Program-made: the position numbers and the translations under genes
The notes under the pieces: generated by a model
Seen by the model: the letters and a program-made list of their open reading frames with translations, nothing else
What the model was told of the DNA's origin: nothing
The model's database searches: none
NCBI GenBank assembly: GCA_009760855.2
Contig: WPIO01000071.1
Coordinates: 1,810,001 to 1,874,000, forward strand
DNA from: Cristatella mucedo
Lineage: Eukaryota; Bryozoa; Phylactolaemata; Cristatellidae
Direction of reading: 5' to 3'
Length of the DNA stretch: 64,000 nt
Shown here: one piece after another, positions 1 through 12,429 of the stretch
Numbering within the stretch: the stretch's first letter is position 1
Layout of the letters: the number at the start of each line of letters is the position of its first letter

Positions 1-397
1 GTCGAGACGGGATGTCACGAATGCGTGGACCAACTTAGATGTGGTATTTTTATCTAAACAAGCCCGAATTTTAGCAATGTTATGAAGCTGAAAATAGGCG
101 GATTTGATTGTGGAGCTGATACGGTCGTCTAACGAGAGGTCGCTTTGGAATATGACACCTAGATTTCGAGCTGATTCAACTGGAGATATGCTGGCAGAGC
201 CAATTTTGAGAGTCAGCCTGTTCAATCTCTGGATCACACTGGGTTTGCCCATAACTAGTAAGTTAGTTTTATCACCGTTAAGTTTTAGAAAATTCGCTGC
301 CTTCCATGTGCGGATGTCATCATTGCATGCAGCTAGTGAGTTTAGAGAATTTGAGGTGCTCGAAGGCTGGGAGGGATCAAAGCAAAGGTACAACTGA
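1..397 (-). mobile_element. L2-A LINE fragment (reverse transcriptase C-terminal part)
   Basis: The minus strand matches the other family A copies in the window. It encodes the segment after the YADD box (Leu-Asn-Asp-Asp-Lys-Thr region) through the block that reads Leu-Asp-Lys-Asp-Thr-Thr-Ser-Lys in intact copies. It enters from outside the window and stops abruptly at about 395, where the 3' tail of a SINE begins. It is a pseudogene fragment. The L2-clade assignment rests on the ARNLGV, LDxCNSLL and LHWLPV blocks seen in longer copies. Confidence 0.85.
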
Positions 398-399
398 GT

Positions 400-535
400 C
401 TAAGAGAACTTAGTCTCTATTCAGGCGCTTCACATATGCCTCGGGGCTCGAGCCCACGACCTCAGCCACACCTTCGGTCGGGTCGAGCACCTTAACCCCT
501 TGACCAAACCAGCTCGGCGTTGAACGACGGGCTGC
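400..535 (-). mobile_element. SINE-1 (tRNA-derived head, L2-like tail)
   Basis: Read on the minus strand, a tRNA-like head with an A-box-like stretch (TGGTTTGGTCAAGG) is followed by a B-box-like GGGCTCGAGCCC. A tail with GAGACTAAGTTCTC follows, the same core as the 3' hairpin of L2-A. The head closely resembles those at 8735 and 35103. The tail abuts L2-A sequence directly at about 397. Confidence 0.7.
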
Positions 536-559
536 AGAATTTCGCTCTATGTCTATGTC

Positions 560-1290
560 ACAATGATCATCTTGACAAATCCGAGGATGTACTAGAATTG
601 AGGTTTAGTACCGAAACCCTAATTTCAGTTTAGGTAATATAATAATAATTTTACAATTTTAATAGCTAATAATATTATAAATATTAATTAATTAATCTAA
701 TAATAATAATCCAAAGAGAACAGAAGAGCAACAGATTGGTTTGAGCTTCAACGGACTCGACTTTGAACGCTGCTACCAAGGACACCAAGGTTGATAAGGA
801 GGCTGCCACGGGCGGTACAAAGAGGCCTAGACTCAGTCGGTATTTGGGGACTGATTCGCTGAAAAAATTCAAGAATAATCATAAATCACGAAAACTACGG
901 AATAAAATATCTTTTGCGTTTATGTATATGGATAACTTCAGTTTAATTTATTTGTTTTTACCACTAAGTGTGAGCCAAAAGAAGTGAATTTGCCCCGTTT
1001 TTTATTGGAAGCAGCCAAATTTCATATTTGTAACTGTCTTAGTCACAGAAACTAAGTTTTTAAGAAATAATAATCATTTTCTATACTTTTAAGAACATTA
1101 GGAAACACCACTTACTGGACTGAAAAAAATTTAATACGTGGTGTTTGCAATAAAAACATGCACTATTTGATCAATCATGAGCACATGCAGCACAATTAAA
1201 TGGAAGGTGGTAATGTGATGGCAAAAGTCTGCCGGAGTTTCGGATTTGGTCTGCTTAGAGACGTTAAGGCCAGTCTAGCTGCAGGCTCTT
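560..1290. other. AT-rich stretch, nothing recognised
   Basis: AT-rich DNA with short ATA/TAA runs. The short open frames here have no splice context and no recognisable family. Confidence 0.5.
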
Positions 1291-1845
1291 ATATAATATT
1301 ATAATAATAATGATACATTTCATATAGCGTCCCCAGAGAACTCAATCTTTTTCTTGGCACTTTACATCAGCTGCAAAGGAAGCACGATCGAATGGTAATT
1401 GGTAGCGTGCTCAAAAAACAACAAGAATAACATGGAAGAGTATGCTGCCACTAACCGTACTTCCATGCTGACCCTGTGCATGTCACCCCTAACCATCTTA
1501 TTCTTGAGGTTTATTGAGCATGATGCCACCAAACATTCGACCGTGCTCCTCGCAACAAATGCAAAGCGCCCAGAAAGATATTGAGTTCTGCGAGGAGGCT
1601 TTATCAAAGGTATTATTGTTATTATAATTATTATTAGGGTTAGGGTGACATGCACAGAGTCAATATGCAAGTGTGGTTATTGACAGCATGCACAGTGTCA
1701 GCACGCATTAGCACATAAAGTTTGAATCACACGGACTCACTAAATGCTGTGATAAATATAGGCATTTTTAGTTTTTTTTTAAATGTGGTCAAGCCAGGGG
1801 ATGTAGTTACGCAAGTCAGAAGTGAGTTCCATAAGGCACTGTCCC
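1290..1845 (-). mobile_element. L2-A 3' end (minus) interrupted by an inverted L2-A 3' end
   Basis: Family A 3' UTR sequence in minus orientation occupies about 1290-1433 and resumes at about 1628-1845 (3' UTR into the last coding block). Uninterrupted copies elsewhere, for example at 22588-22800, are continuous across this break. The interrupting segment is a separate plus-strand L2-A 3' UTR. Confidence 0.8.
1434..1628 (+). mobile_element. L2-A 3' UTR nested in an older L2-A copy
   Basis: Plus-strand family A 3' UTR running from the TGCTGCCACTAACC block to the GCGCC-hairpin and an impure ATT-type tail. It is inserted in opposite orientation into the 3' UTR of an older family A copy. Confidence 0.8.
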
Positions 1846-1849
1846 ATTA

Positions 1850-3790
1850 TTAATGATGAGTGAAATGCTGACTTGTGCGTTAGGTACATTGATAATGACA
1901 TTTTAAATGAGTGCAGATAAAAAAAGGTAGTAAAAGTAGGGATATGGGCATCCATATGTGCCTTGTGCCAAAACGTGTGAGCACATCCGAAAATAGGTAG
2001 CGAATTATCACACAGAACCTTCCCGTCTCGTAGATCACTAGGCAAAGCCACCAATCAAATTTTTTCAGCAATTTACCTGCCTTTTGATTTAAGTTGTCTG
2101 TTCCAAATTGTCCGGGCTTCTAAGTTTTGGGCTTCGGTTATTTGAATTCTGTGGTCAGATGGTGGATCGTCCTTGAGAGGTTGCTGCTCGTTCGTATGCA
2201 GTTGACTCGCTGTCCCGGAAATCCTTTGGAAGTTCCCCAAATACCGCCAACATAACAAGGAGAGTACGTATAGCGCAGCCAAACTGAATGCTACGCTCGC
2301 TGTAGGCAGTTGGTCTTCGTAGTGTCTCTTGATCAGAGAGATTAGATTGGATCGTAGCGCCCGAATTTTTACGTAAAATATGAGGACGCGTAGCGAGGCA
2401 AAGCAGCAGAAGCGGAGCCACACACACTCACACGCACACACACGCACACACATGCACGCACAGAGTAGTGCCATAGGGCAACTTTTTTCCGGAAAACCCG
2501 CATCTTAGAGTCGGTTGGAGTACCGGAATTGAACAGAGCAATCATTCAGTGTACAATAACGTCGACTTCGGTATTGTTGACCGGAGTGCTGCTTGCTGAT
2601 CTGGTGTAGGCCTGCTGCTTCATTGGCATCCCGTCTGACCTCGTGCTGTCAACAACCAGGAAATTAGTCCTGTCTTTGAGATCTCGCGACTCGACTAGGA
2701 CAGAAAATCTCCTCTCCAAGTCTCTCCGCACCATAAATTCACATCGCGTCAACTTCGGGCCGTGTAAGCAATCTTCGGTGCATCCGCTCATTTGCACGGA
2801 ATTCCTAAATCATGTGCAATCATGAATCTAAGAAATTTGCACTGCGCCTATTTAGAGACTGGTTGATAAAGATTATAAGCAGAATCAAGTTCAGACGTTT
2901 GGGAATTCTTACCAGCTCATCCTGCAAAGCACAGCGCATTTTGTGATATTGCAGTTTGAAAATGTATACCTTTAGTTTGCTCAAATCAGTCAGATGACCG
3001 TGATAGTGCTATAGTTAATCAAAGGTTCCCTATTTGTCTTACTGCCGTGCTCTTAAAACTAGTTCTTCCATTTTTCTAGACACACAATTTGCATTATTTA
3101 AGCGTCGCGCACTCAAATAAGGAGTTATAATTTCTTTCACGATTTTTTGATCGGCCCTCGAAAGTGAGATTCTTCCTTAATTACTAGCCAGTCAGCAGTA
3201 ACAAGCAGCCTCTTCCTTACGAATGCCTCCAGTTAACCGTCGCCTTAACCCGGTAATCAAAGCCATTTTTATCTTTTCTCCCTCTTTGATTGACCAAGAA
3301 AGTATACATATCGCACATTTTCAATCGAATACTTTCTCGCACTTTAGTCGCCGTATTTCCCATTGACTTTTACGCTAATGTCGCCGTATAAATGTCCCAA
3401 GTTCTGGAGGCAATGGAGTTTGGCACTATCCTACAGAACTAACTTGGTCTCTCCAAAGAGTTTTAGTTTAGTTTGCCAAGAGAGGGATCTAGGGGCTCGA
3501 CCACAGACAATTCATCAGTCGTCGTCCGTTTCTAGTTGTTTCCAGTCTCGGTACCTGCGTTCTCCGCTCTATTTTCTTTATCCTTTCATCCGCTGCTTGC
3601 TCGTTGAAAGACATGAATGCATCGGCCTGACGTCACACTGAACTTGTGGCGTCACACTGAAAGCGGCCTAGACTGAGAGATTGGCCACGCAAACTTACAC
3701 AAATATGTCTGGTGTGCTAAGATATGTGTAAATGCAGTACAGTGGAAGCCCCCTGATTGTACGTACGTCACGGAAGTAGCACCCAGGTGG
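1850..3790. other. No recognisable gene; short CA tract
   Basis: Mixed-composition DNA with a short impure (CA)n run at about 2423-2455. Open frames on both strands here are short, overlap each other and have no recognisable motifs. I see no convincing exon. Confidence 0.45.
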
Positions 3791-3796
3791 CTGGGA

Positions 3797-5805
3797 CATA
3801 CTAATAATAATAATAATAATGCACTTGATAAGCGCCCACAGAGAACTCAATCTCTTTCTAGGCTCTTTACATTTGCTGCAAAGGGAAATGCAATTAGATG
3901 GTAAGTAAAATCATGCTTGAAAAACAAACAAAATGAATAATATTGTTAAGGGTGATATGCACAGGGTCAGCATGCAAGTGTGGTTTGTGGCGGCATGCAC
4001 AGTGTCAGCACGCATAAGCACATCAAGGACGAATCACAGGGACCCACTAAATGCTGTCCTAAATAGGTGTGTTTTTAAGTTCTTTTTAAATGTGATCAAG
4101 TCAGGGGATGTTCTGAAGAAAGTCGGGAGGGAGTTCCACGCTTTGGGAGCATACGAACTACATGCATGGTCTCCAAAGGATTTGAGGTTTGTACGAGGTA
4201 TTGGTAAACTGTTGGATTCCGAAAAGCTAGTGGTACGATGCTTGGCCTGGTGGAGAAGTATATCTGAGAGATAGGCTGGAGCCAAAGAATGAAGTGACCT
4301 AAAAGTGAGCGACAAAACCTTGAAGTCAATCCGCTCCTTGACTGGTAGCCAGTGCAGGTCGGCGAGAAGTGGTGTGATGTGGCAACTGCGATGGTCACGA
4401 CAGACAAGCCTAGCTGGGGAGTTTTGCACCAGCTGCAATCGCCTGATCGCACATGCCGGTAGGCCATTAAGCAGTGAGTTGCAGATGTCGAGAAAGGATG
4501 TCACGATTGCATGGACCAACTCAGACGTTTTAGCCTTATCTAAAGAAGTCCGAATTTTAGTAATGTTATGTAGCTGAAAGTAGGCAGATTTGACTGTGGA
4601 GGTGATGTGGTCGTCTACCGAGAGGTCACTTTGGAACATGACACCTAGATTTCGAGCTGATTCAACGGGATATATGCTGGCAGAGCCACGTTTGAGCGTC
4701 AGCCTTTCCAGTTTCTGAATCACACAGGGTTTTCTTATAACTACTAAGTTAGTTTTATCATCGTTTAGCTTCAGAAAATTTGCTGCCATCCATATGCGGA
4801 TATCATCAATACATGCAGCAAGTGAGTTGAGACAATTCGAGGTGCTCGAAGGCTTAGAGGGATCAAAGCAAAGGTACAACTGAGTGTCATCCGCATAGAA
4901 GTGAAAGCCTAGATTGTGCTTGGCAATCACATCAGCAAGAGGCAGAGTATAAACCGTGAAAAGAACCGGACCTAGCACGGAGCCCTGAGGTACCCCATAT
5001 TTCAGAGGTACCTCGGATGATCTTTGTCCATTCGCGTCAATACTCTGGAGTCTCCCACTGAGATATGACCTGAACCATTGCAGAGCGGTGCAAGTGATGC
5101 CCAGGCGAGATGAGAGGCGCTCTAGAATAACTTTGTGATCGATAGTATCAAAAGCTGCCAAAAGATCGAGCAAAACAAGCAGAGACGCTCTACCCACGTC
5201 TGGATTCCTAAGTAAGTCGTTGTGTACCCTAAGCAATGCTGACTCTTTGGAGTGATTAGTTCTTAAGCCAGACTGGAACTTACTAGCAAGGTTTGAAGTT
5301 TCGATATATGAGTTCAGCTGGTCCGCCACGGCCAGTTCCAGTGTCTTTGATAGGAATGGTAGAAGGGAGACTGGGCGGTAGTTTCTCAAGTTCTCTTGTT
5401 CTAGTGTCGCTTTCTTGAGAAGTGGCCTGACTACAGCTTTTCTGAAAGGTGCTGGGACATGACCTGAGGCTAATGACATATTAATGATTTTAGTTATGCA
5501 TGGCAGCAGCAGATCAATGCAGCGTAGGAGCAGGACAGTGGGAATAGGGTCCAGAGGACTTGTTGTCTTCTTTGATTGGGATACGAACTTCAGGACTAGA
5601 TCACTAGTGGCCTGCTTAAATGTAGCCATTGAGGTGCAGCCAGGAATCGGGGAACAGCATTCTAGTGGGTATTATGTTGTCGTCGCAGGGATGGATTCCC
5701 TGATCTTGTCTATCTTCTGCAAAAAAATCGAGAGAAGCGATCGGCTAGATCATCACAAGGATCATCAGTTAAGGAGCTAATCTGGGAGCGGTTGAGGAGA
5801 CGGTT
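3797..5805 (-). mobile_element. L2-A LINE, long copy with open reverse transcriptase frame
   Basis: On the minus strand this runs from the (ATT)n tail and hairpin at 3797-3880 back through ORF2 to about 5805. The frame at 4034-5629 is open for 531 codons. It contains NYRPVSLLPFLSK (residues about 83-95), the first catalytic-Asp block LLVLLDLLAAFDTIDH (about 150-165), the GVPQGSVLGP block (about 212-221) and an intact YADD box (about 245-248). It also has the L2-type C-terminal block LHWLPVKERIDFKVL and ends FRTAFSGSL. The apurinic endonuclease is absent, so the copy is 5'-truncated. Upstream of 5629 homology continues in another frame, implying a frameshift. It is not expected to be autonomous. 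Confidence 0.92.
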
Positions 5806-5905
5806 GATCGTCACTTGCAGCAGACAGCAAGGAATTACCTGCTGCAGGACTCAAATTTAAGACCTGAATCGTAAAGTGTAAGCACCTTATCCGTAGGCTA
5901 AGACT
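5806..5905 (-). mobile_element. SINE-2 partial copy
   Basis: On the minus strand this shows the SINE-2 head order: a GCTTACACTTTACGATTCAG-type segment, then a decayed B-box region, then CTGCAGCAGG. It lies exactly between the L2-A copy ending at about 5805 and the L2-B copy beginning at about 5908. Diverged; moderate support. Confidence 0.5.
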
Positions 5906-5907
5906 CA

Positions 5908-7689
<1,782 letters not shown>

Positions 7690-7690
<1 letters not shown>

Positions 7691-8089
7691 GATCGCTCAA
7701 TGACCAATTCTTAAAGCTTTAACGTCGAATTTCTCGGCGAACCACGTGATGTCGGCTCTTAGTGCTGCTTAGTGCTGATCCCTCGGCTGCTCACGTGCCT
7801 CTAGAGCTGAGCATGCGGTAGGCGGACAAAGCGGACAGCAGGCAGAGCAATTGACTAACAGCCGTCGGCTGCACCCCCTCCTCTGACTTCCTCGTTCGCG
7901 TGTCCCACGACACGTGTGTCCAGCCTCCTCCCCTCCTCTGACCTTCATGCTCCGAAGACGCTGCAACGTGTACCCATGACTTGTATCAATACAATGCTGG
8001 CTCAACAAACTTGCATACCCTTAGAATCAATGCAGTTTATCAAACACTACAGTCTCTCATAGATCAAGGCCTAAAATAAAATCACAAGG

Positions 8090-8090
<1 letters not shown>
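7690..8090. other. No gene recognised
   Basis: Mixed-composition sequence without recognisable exons or repeats. Confidence 0.4.
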
Positions 8091-8091
<1 letters not shown>

Positions 8092-8145
<54 letters not shown>

Positions 8146-8180
8146 TTCTCTGTGTGTGTGTGTGTGTGTGTGCGCGCGTG
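8092..8180. repeat. Compound (TA)n / (TG)n microsatellite
   Basis: About 55 bp of TA repeats with TACATA interruptions, then about 20 bp of TG repeats. Confidence 0.95.
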
Positions 8181-8221
8181 CGTACACACGAACAAGCAAT
8201 AAATGTAGCGAATCGTGCGTA

Positions 8222-8400
8222 CTGACGCCGTGATGGCACACTAGGTAAGGCAGTTGCTTTTCACGACCTCGGTCCTGAAATCATGGGTTCGAATCTTGCA
8301 GTGGACAATCCTTTATTGCCACTGCAAGCGGTGGTGATAGCCATCAAGGCTCTTGTGTCGCTATCAGCCAGTATTTTTTATTTTTTTTCATTTATTTTTT
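8222..8400 (+). mobile_element. SINE-2 copy
   Basis: Head with an A-box-like CTAGGTAAGGCAG, body CACGACCTCGGTCC, and a near-canonical B box GGTTCGAATCT. The conserved GGTGATAGCC and AAGGCTCTTGTGTCGCTAT follow, with a T-rich tail. One of five or six copies sharing this order. Confidence 0.8.
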
Positions 8401-8413
8401 GGTTAACCTAGTA

Positions 8414-8593
8414 TAGTGGTTCTCAACCTTCCTCAAGCCTTTAATACAGCTACCCATGTTGTGGCGACCCCCAGCCATAAAACTATTATGTGCAAAATGT
8501 GGAAATGCCTGTTTTCCAATGTTCTTAGGCGACTCCTGTGAAAGGATCGTTCGACCCCTAAAGAGGTAGCGACCCACAGGTTGAGAACCGCTG
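8414..8593 (+). mobile_element. SPIN-like hAT MITE (non-autonomous)
   Basis: A 180-bp element with terminal inverted repeats: left TAGTGGTTCTCAACCT, right (reverse complement) CAGCGGTTCTCAACCT. It is flanked by ACCTAGTA (8406-8413) and GCCCAGTA (8594-8601), which match at six of eight positions, as expected for a decayed 8-bp hAT target duplication. Internal blocks such as CTTTAATACAGCTACCCATG, GTTGTGGCGACCCCCAGCCA and GGCGACTCCTGTGAAAGGAT resemble the vertebrate SPIN/URR1 non-autonomous hAT family as I remember it. Family assignment is from memory. The structural call (TIRs, length, 8-bp duplication) is seen directly. Confidence 0.85.
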
Positions 8594-8734
8594 GCCCAGT
8601 AGGTAAAAAAAAAGTGAAATATTAAGTTTGGCGGTTTCTTGTGGGTTTGAAAATCGTTATGGTTTTTCAAGGATAGCATTTTATGGTACCACCAGAATAA
8701 GGTGATATAGATATATAATATAAAATATAATTCA

Positions 8735-8862
8735 TTTGTATAGCTCCCCAAGAGAACTTAATCTCGGTTCAGGCGCTTCACATATGGCTCGGGGCTCGAG
8801 CCCACAACCTCAACCAGATCTTGGCCGGGGCGAGCACCTTAACCGCTGGATGCTCCACTCGA
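8735..8862 (-). mobile_element. SINE-1 copy
   Basis: On the minus strand a tRNA-like head (GGTTAAGGTGCTCGCCCCGG, then GGGCTCGAGCCCC) is followed by AAGCGCCTGAACCGAGATTAA, GTTCTCTTGGGGAGC and TATACAAATG. The last portion is the L2-A-like hairpin tail, ending in AT-rich sequence. Confidence 0.8.
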
Positions 8863-9177
8863 AAATGAGTCTCTGGCCTGTGTAGGGTACATCTTCAGGA
8901 ATGATAAAGGTTTCAGACATCCAGTTTTCCTAATGCCCAGGCGCAGATCAGATCCAGCCTGATGTGTCCCGAGAATTTACCGTTGCAGTCACAGCCACGA
9001 GAAATCGGCCGTCTGCTATTCCACAAAAGAGCCTCGGGTCTGTGAGCATCTGCTTCAGCAGTCACGTGTGCAACACGTGAGATACTAAAATGCGCAGACA
9101 ATTTTCGCGAGTTTTACGGAGTTTCATTATGATTATTCGTAGGCTACTCAATTTATCCATAAGAATAGCTGAGATTT

Positions 9178-9375
9178 AATACCCGTGAAATAATAATTGA
9201 AAAAAATTGTAGCTGATTAAACAGTCTCTTTTATATAGAGACAGAAGAGCCTTTACGGCTATCACCACAGCTTGCAGGAGCGATGAATGATCACCCACCG
9301 CAGGAATCAAACCCACGACTTCGGGATCGAGGTCGTGAAAGCAACCTAGTGTGCTGTCACGGCTCACCAAATAAG
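9178..9375 (-). mobile_element. SINE-2 copy
   Basis: Minus-strand SINE-2 with the head CACACTAGGTTGCTTTCACGA, the region GTCGTGGGTTTGATTCCTG (B box), GTGGTGATAGCCGTAAAGGC, TCTTCTGTCTCTATATAAAA and GAGACTGTTTAATCAGCTAC, ending in A/T-rich sequence. This is the full SINE-2 order. Confidence 0.8.
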
Positions 9376-9379
9376 TTCC

Positions 9380-10130
9380 CAATTCCTTGTTTATCCGAAA
9401 AAGCTGATGGATGGTTTTTATTTCTATCGCATCGTTGGTGTCTTTCATCGATAGGAACATTGTCAGGCATATGTTTATTCAAGCTCGAAATAGTATGCTT
9501 CAAATCCTTGCAAATTGATCAGAAAATGGCACACCTGGTTGAGATGCATTTTTAGACGGGAGGATCCACTCGGAGCATCTAGTAAAGCTTACTCGGTAGT
9601 CTTCAGACAGTGCTCCAAAATGCCTCGAAAGTGGCGACTGTGTCGCATGAAAACAACGACTGCGCCGCATGAAGTAAGAAATAGCCTCAGCACTATGAAA
9701 CTGGATCGCGTTGCATGTTTTGTACCTGTAAAGACAGCCAAGGTAGCAGCACGAACAACTTATTGGTTACTTACCGCTTACTAGTGCCAATCCTATAATA
9801 AGTAAGTATAATAAGTATAAATAAGTATAATAAGTGACAATCCTATATTTGGGTGCAATTCTTTTGGGCAGCAGTCAATGAAATGCTGAAATATTTGCGG
9901 TTATATCGTGATCCCCAGGGCGGGCTTACCTTTTGAGTCATCAGTGCCTATGAATCCAGCTGAAGATTAGGTTGTACAATAATTCAAGCAGCTAAATGTC
10001 AGCTCGGTCGATTGTGCAAGCAAGCAAATGCAGTGATTTGCCAGCGGCAGCAGTAAGAAGCTGAGATGCATCAATAGCTCCGTCGTGGGTTTACAAAGAA
10101 TTGCGATCGGGTTAACGTCATTTTAACTTA
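9380..10130. other. No gene recognised; short AAGTATAAT repeats
   Basis: Mixed-composition DNA. At 9798-9836 there is a short tandem series of AAGTATAAT-type units. Confidence 0.4.
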
Positions 10131-10131
10131 A

Positions 10132-10615
10132 TTCTATGGCTCCAACCTATCTGTCAGATATACTACCCCATCAGGCCAAGCATCGTACCACCCGCTTTTC
10201 GGAATCCAACAGTCTAGAAATACCTCATTCGAATCTTAAATCCTTTGGAGACCGAGCATTTAGTTCATACGCTCCCAAAGCCTGGATCTCCCTCCCGACC
10301 TACGTCCGAACATTCCCTGACCTGGCCACATTTAAAAGGAACCTAAAAACACACCTATTTAGGACAGCATTTAGTGGGTCCCTGTGATTCGTCCTTGATG
10401 TGCTTATGCGTGCTGACACTGTGCATGCTGCCACTAACCACATTTGCATGCTGACCCTGTGCATGTCACCCATAACCATATTATTCATTCCGTTTGTTTT
10501 TTTCAAGCATGATTTTACTTACCATTCAATTGCATTTCACTTTACAGCAAATGTAAAGCGCCTAGAGAGAGATTGAGTTCTCTGAGGGCGCTTTATCAAG
10601 TGAATTATTATTAAC
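10132..10615 (+). mobile_element. L2-A 3' end (last coding block and 3' UTR)
   Basis: The frame at 10136-10387 encodes the C-terminal block (AYAPKAW-like and FRTAFSGSL). The 3' UTR follows with GCATGATTTTACTTACC, the hairpin GCGCCTAGAGAGAGATTGAG...GGGCGC and a short ATT tail. It is 5'-truncated and close in sequence to the copies at 36238 and 53107. Confidence 0.92.
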
Positions 10616-10767
10616 GTCAAAGAACACCGTAACATCAGTGAGGCTGAGCCGGGCGGCGTAGTTGTTACCTGCCCATCAATCTGACTAGTTACAATCTGGT
10701 CTGTTACCATGACTGCATCCCGATTTTCGGTAAACTTGTTCTCAGAGCGTGCTTGGTCCTCAGTCAC

Positions 10768-12345
10768 TATTGTAATGTAATGTATCTCCGTCAGTAACTC
10801 CACAAAGTCATAAAGACCACGTGGGTGTTACGCAGAAGAGTTTTGTATAGCGCATTCACAGCCTAAGCGGCTTTCGGTACACATTCGGTAGCCAACAGAC
10901 TTCGTCTCACGCAACAAAGAGAAAGTAGGAAGCATAGCAGAGTCAGGAGAGCAGTTGAGGTAGTGAGTAGCACAGAAGTAGCACTTCAGGACCGCTGAAA
11001 AAGATGTGCCATAGTCGGCAGCAGGAGAGTAGTTGTCGTTGCGTAAGAATTGTGGCAGCGAGTTCCACAGTCTAGGACCTGCAGAGCTAAAGCTTCTGTC
11101 GCCAACTGTCTTTAAGCGGAGGAATGGGACAGCTAATTTATTGTCCACACAGGACCTGAGGGCGCGAACAGGCTGAAACTGATGCAGCAGTTCAGCTAGG
11201 TACGAAGGAGCCAAGCCGTGGCGGGCCTTGTGGGTCAGAGTAAGAACTTTGCTCTGTATCCTTTGCTCAACCGGCAACCATCCTAGCTCTTTCAGCAAAG
11301 GTGACAAGTGCTCAAACCGCTGGGACTTGAAGACCAGCCTTGCAGCCATATTTATAGTCAGCTGTAGTGGCCTAATAGCTTTCTTTGGTAGCCCAGCCAA
11401 AAGGGAATTACAATAATCAAGCCGAGACAGAACTAAAGAGCTAGTTATTTTTTTTTACAAGCCACTGTGGGAGACAGCTCCTAATCTTGGATAGGGATCG
11501 GATGTGATGGCTAGCTGTAGAGGCAATCTTCTGAATGAAGCTTTTGAAATTGAGGCAGCTGTCGAACACGACACCTAGATTACGAGCACGTGGTGAAGGT
11601 CGCACAATAGCATCACCTATTAGAACAGCAAAGCCTTTTAATCCAGCCCACACGCTTAGGGTGTCCTATGAGAAGCAGTTCGGTTTAATCGTCATTTAGT
11701 TTCAGGAAGTTTTCCGACATCCAGGATCGAATATCGGCAAGGCAAGCATTCAGTTTCTCAGTTGCTGCAGCAGATTCCGACGGTTTAAATGACAAATACA
11801 ACTGAGTATCGTCAGCATCGAAGTGATATCCTATTCCATGGGCCTTAATCACTTTTCCCAGAGGTTGTGTATAAATAGAGAACAGCAAGGGACCGAGTAC
11901 AGACCGTTGAGGGACTCCACAGGTGACCCTTCTCATGTCTGAGACCTGACCCCCACACGACACGGATTGAACACGATCAGACAAGTATGATTTAAACCAT
12001 GCCAGTGCTTCGTCTGCCAGACCGATCGTTGTTCTCAATCGTTCAAGCAGAACTCCGTGATCAATGGTGTCGAAGGCAGCAGACAGATCTAGCAGAGCTA
12101 GGGCAGTGACATTCCCGTCGTAGTTGCCACGTAGAATGTCATTGTTAACACGGAGGAGAGCAGTTTCAGTAGAGTGCTGCCTCTTGAAACCTGATTGAAA
12201 TGTTTCTGACATTCCATTATTTTTAATATGTTCAACTAGCTGCTTAGCAACAATTTTTTCAAGAATCTTTGATAAGAACGGAAGAAGGGAAACTGGACGA
12301 TAGTTTGCTAGGACCTCTGTGTCTAATCCAGGCTTTTTAAGAAAA
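10768..12345 (-). mobile_element. L2-B LINE copy (RT and C-terminal part)
   Basis: Minus-strand family B, the best-preserved copy in the window. Open pieces lie at 11685-12345, 11441-11653 and 10828-11400. Motifs: LANYRPVSLLPFLSKILEK, ALLDLSAAFDTIDHGVLLE, TCGVPQRSVLGPLLF, then FDADDTQLYL where the YADD tyrosine is replaced by Asp, and GWLPVEQRIQSKVLTLTHKA. It ends PRLWNSLPQFLR...AIQNSSA. The YADD change plus interruptions make it inactive. The 5' truncation point is at about 12345. The 3' end carries TGTAATGTAATG (ATTAC-type tail). Confidence 0.92.
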
Positions 12346-12429
12346 CTATTGGGCTCAATCACGATCGGGTTCTTTCCAGGTGTCTCACGATCGGGTTTTT
12401 TCGGTTCGGCCATTCACTTTCCCGAATTC

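Noticed and set aside
8222-8300. Possible tRNA genes at tRNA-like A and B boxes (also 9.3, 40.4 kb)
   Set aside because: No acceptor stem or cloverleaf pairing is seen, and the same head with a conserved tail recurs in several places, so they are SINEs.
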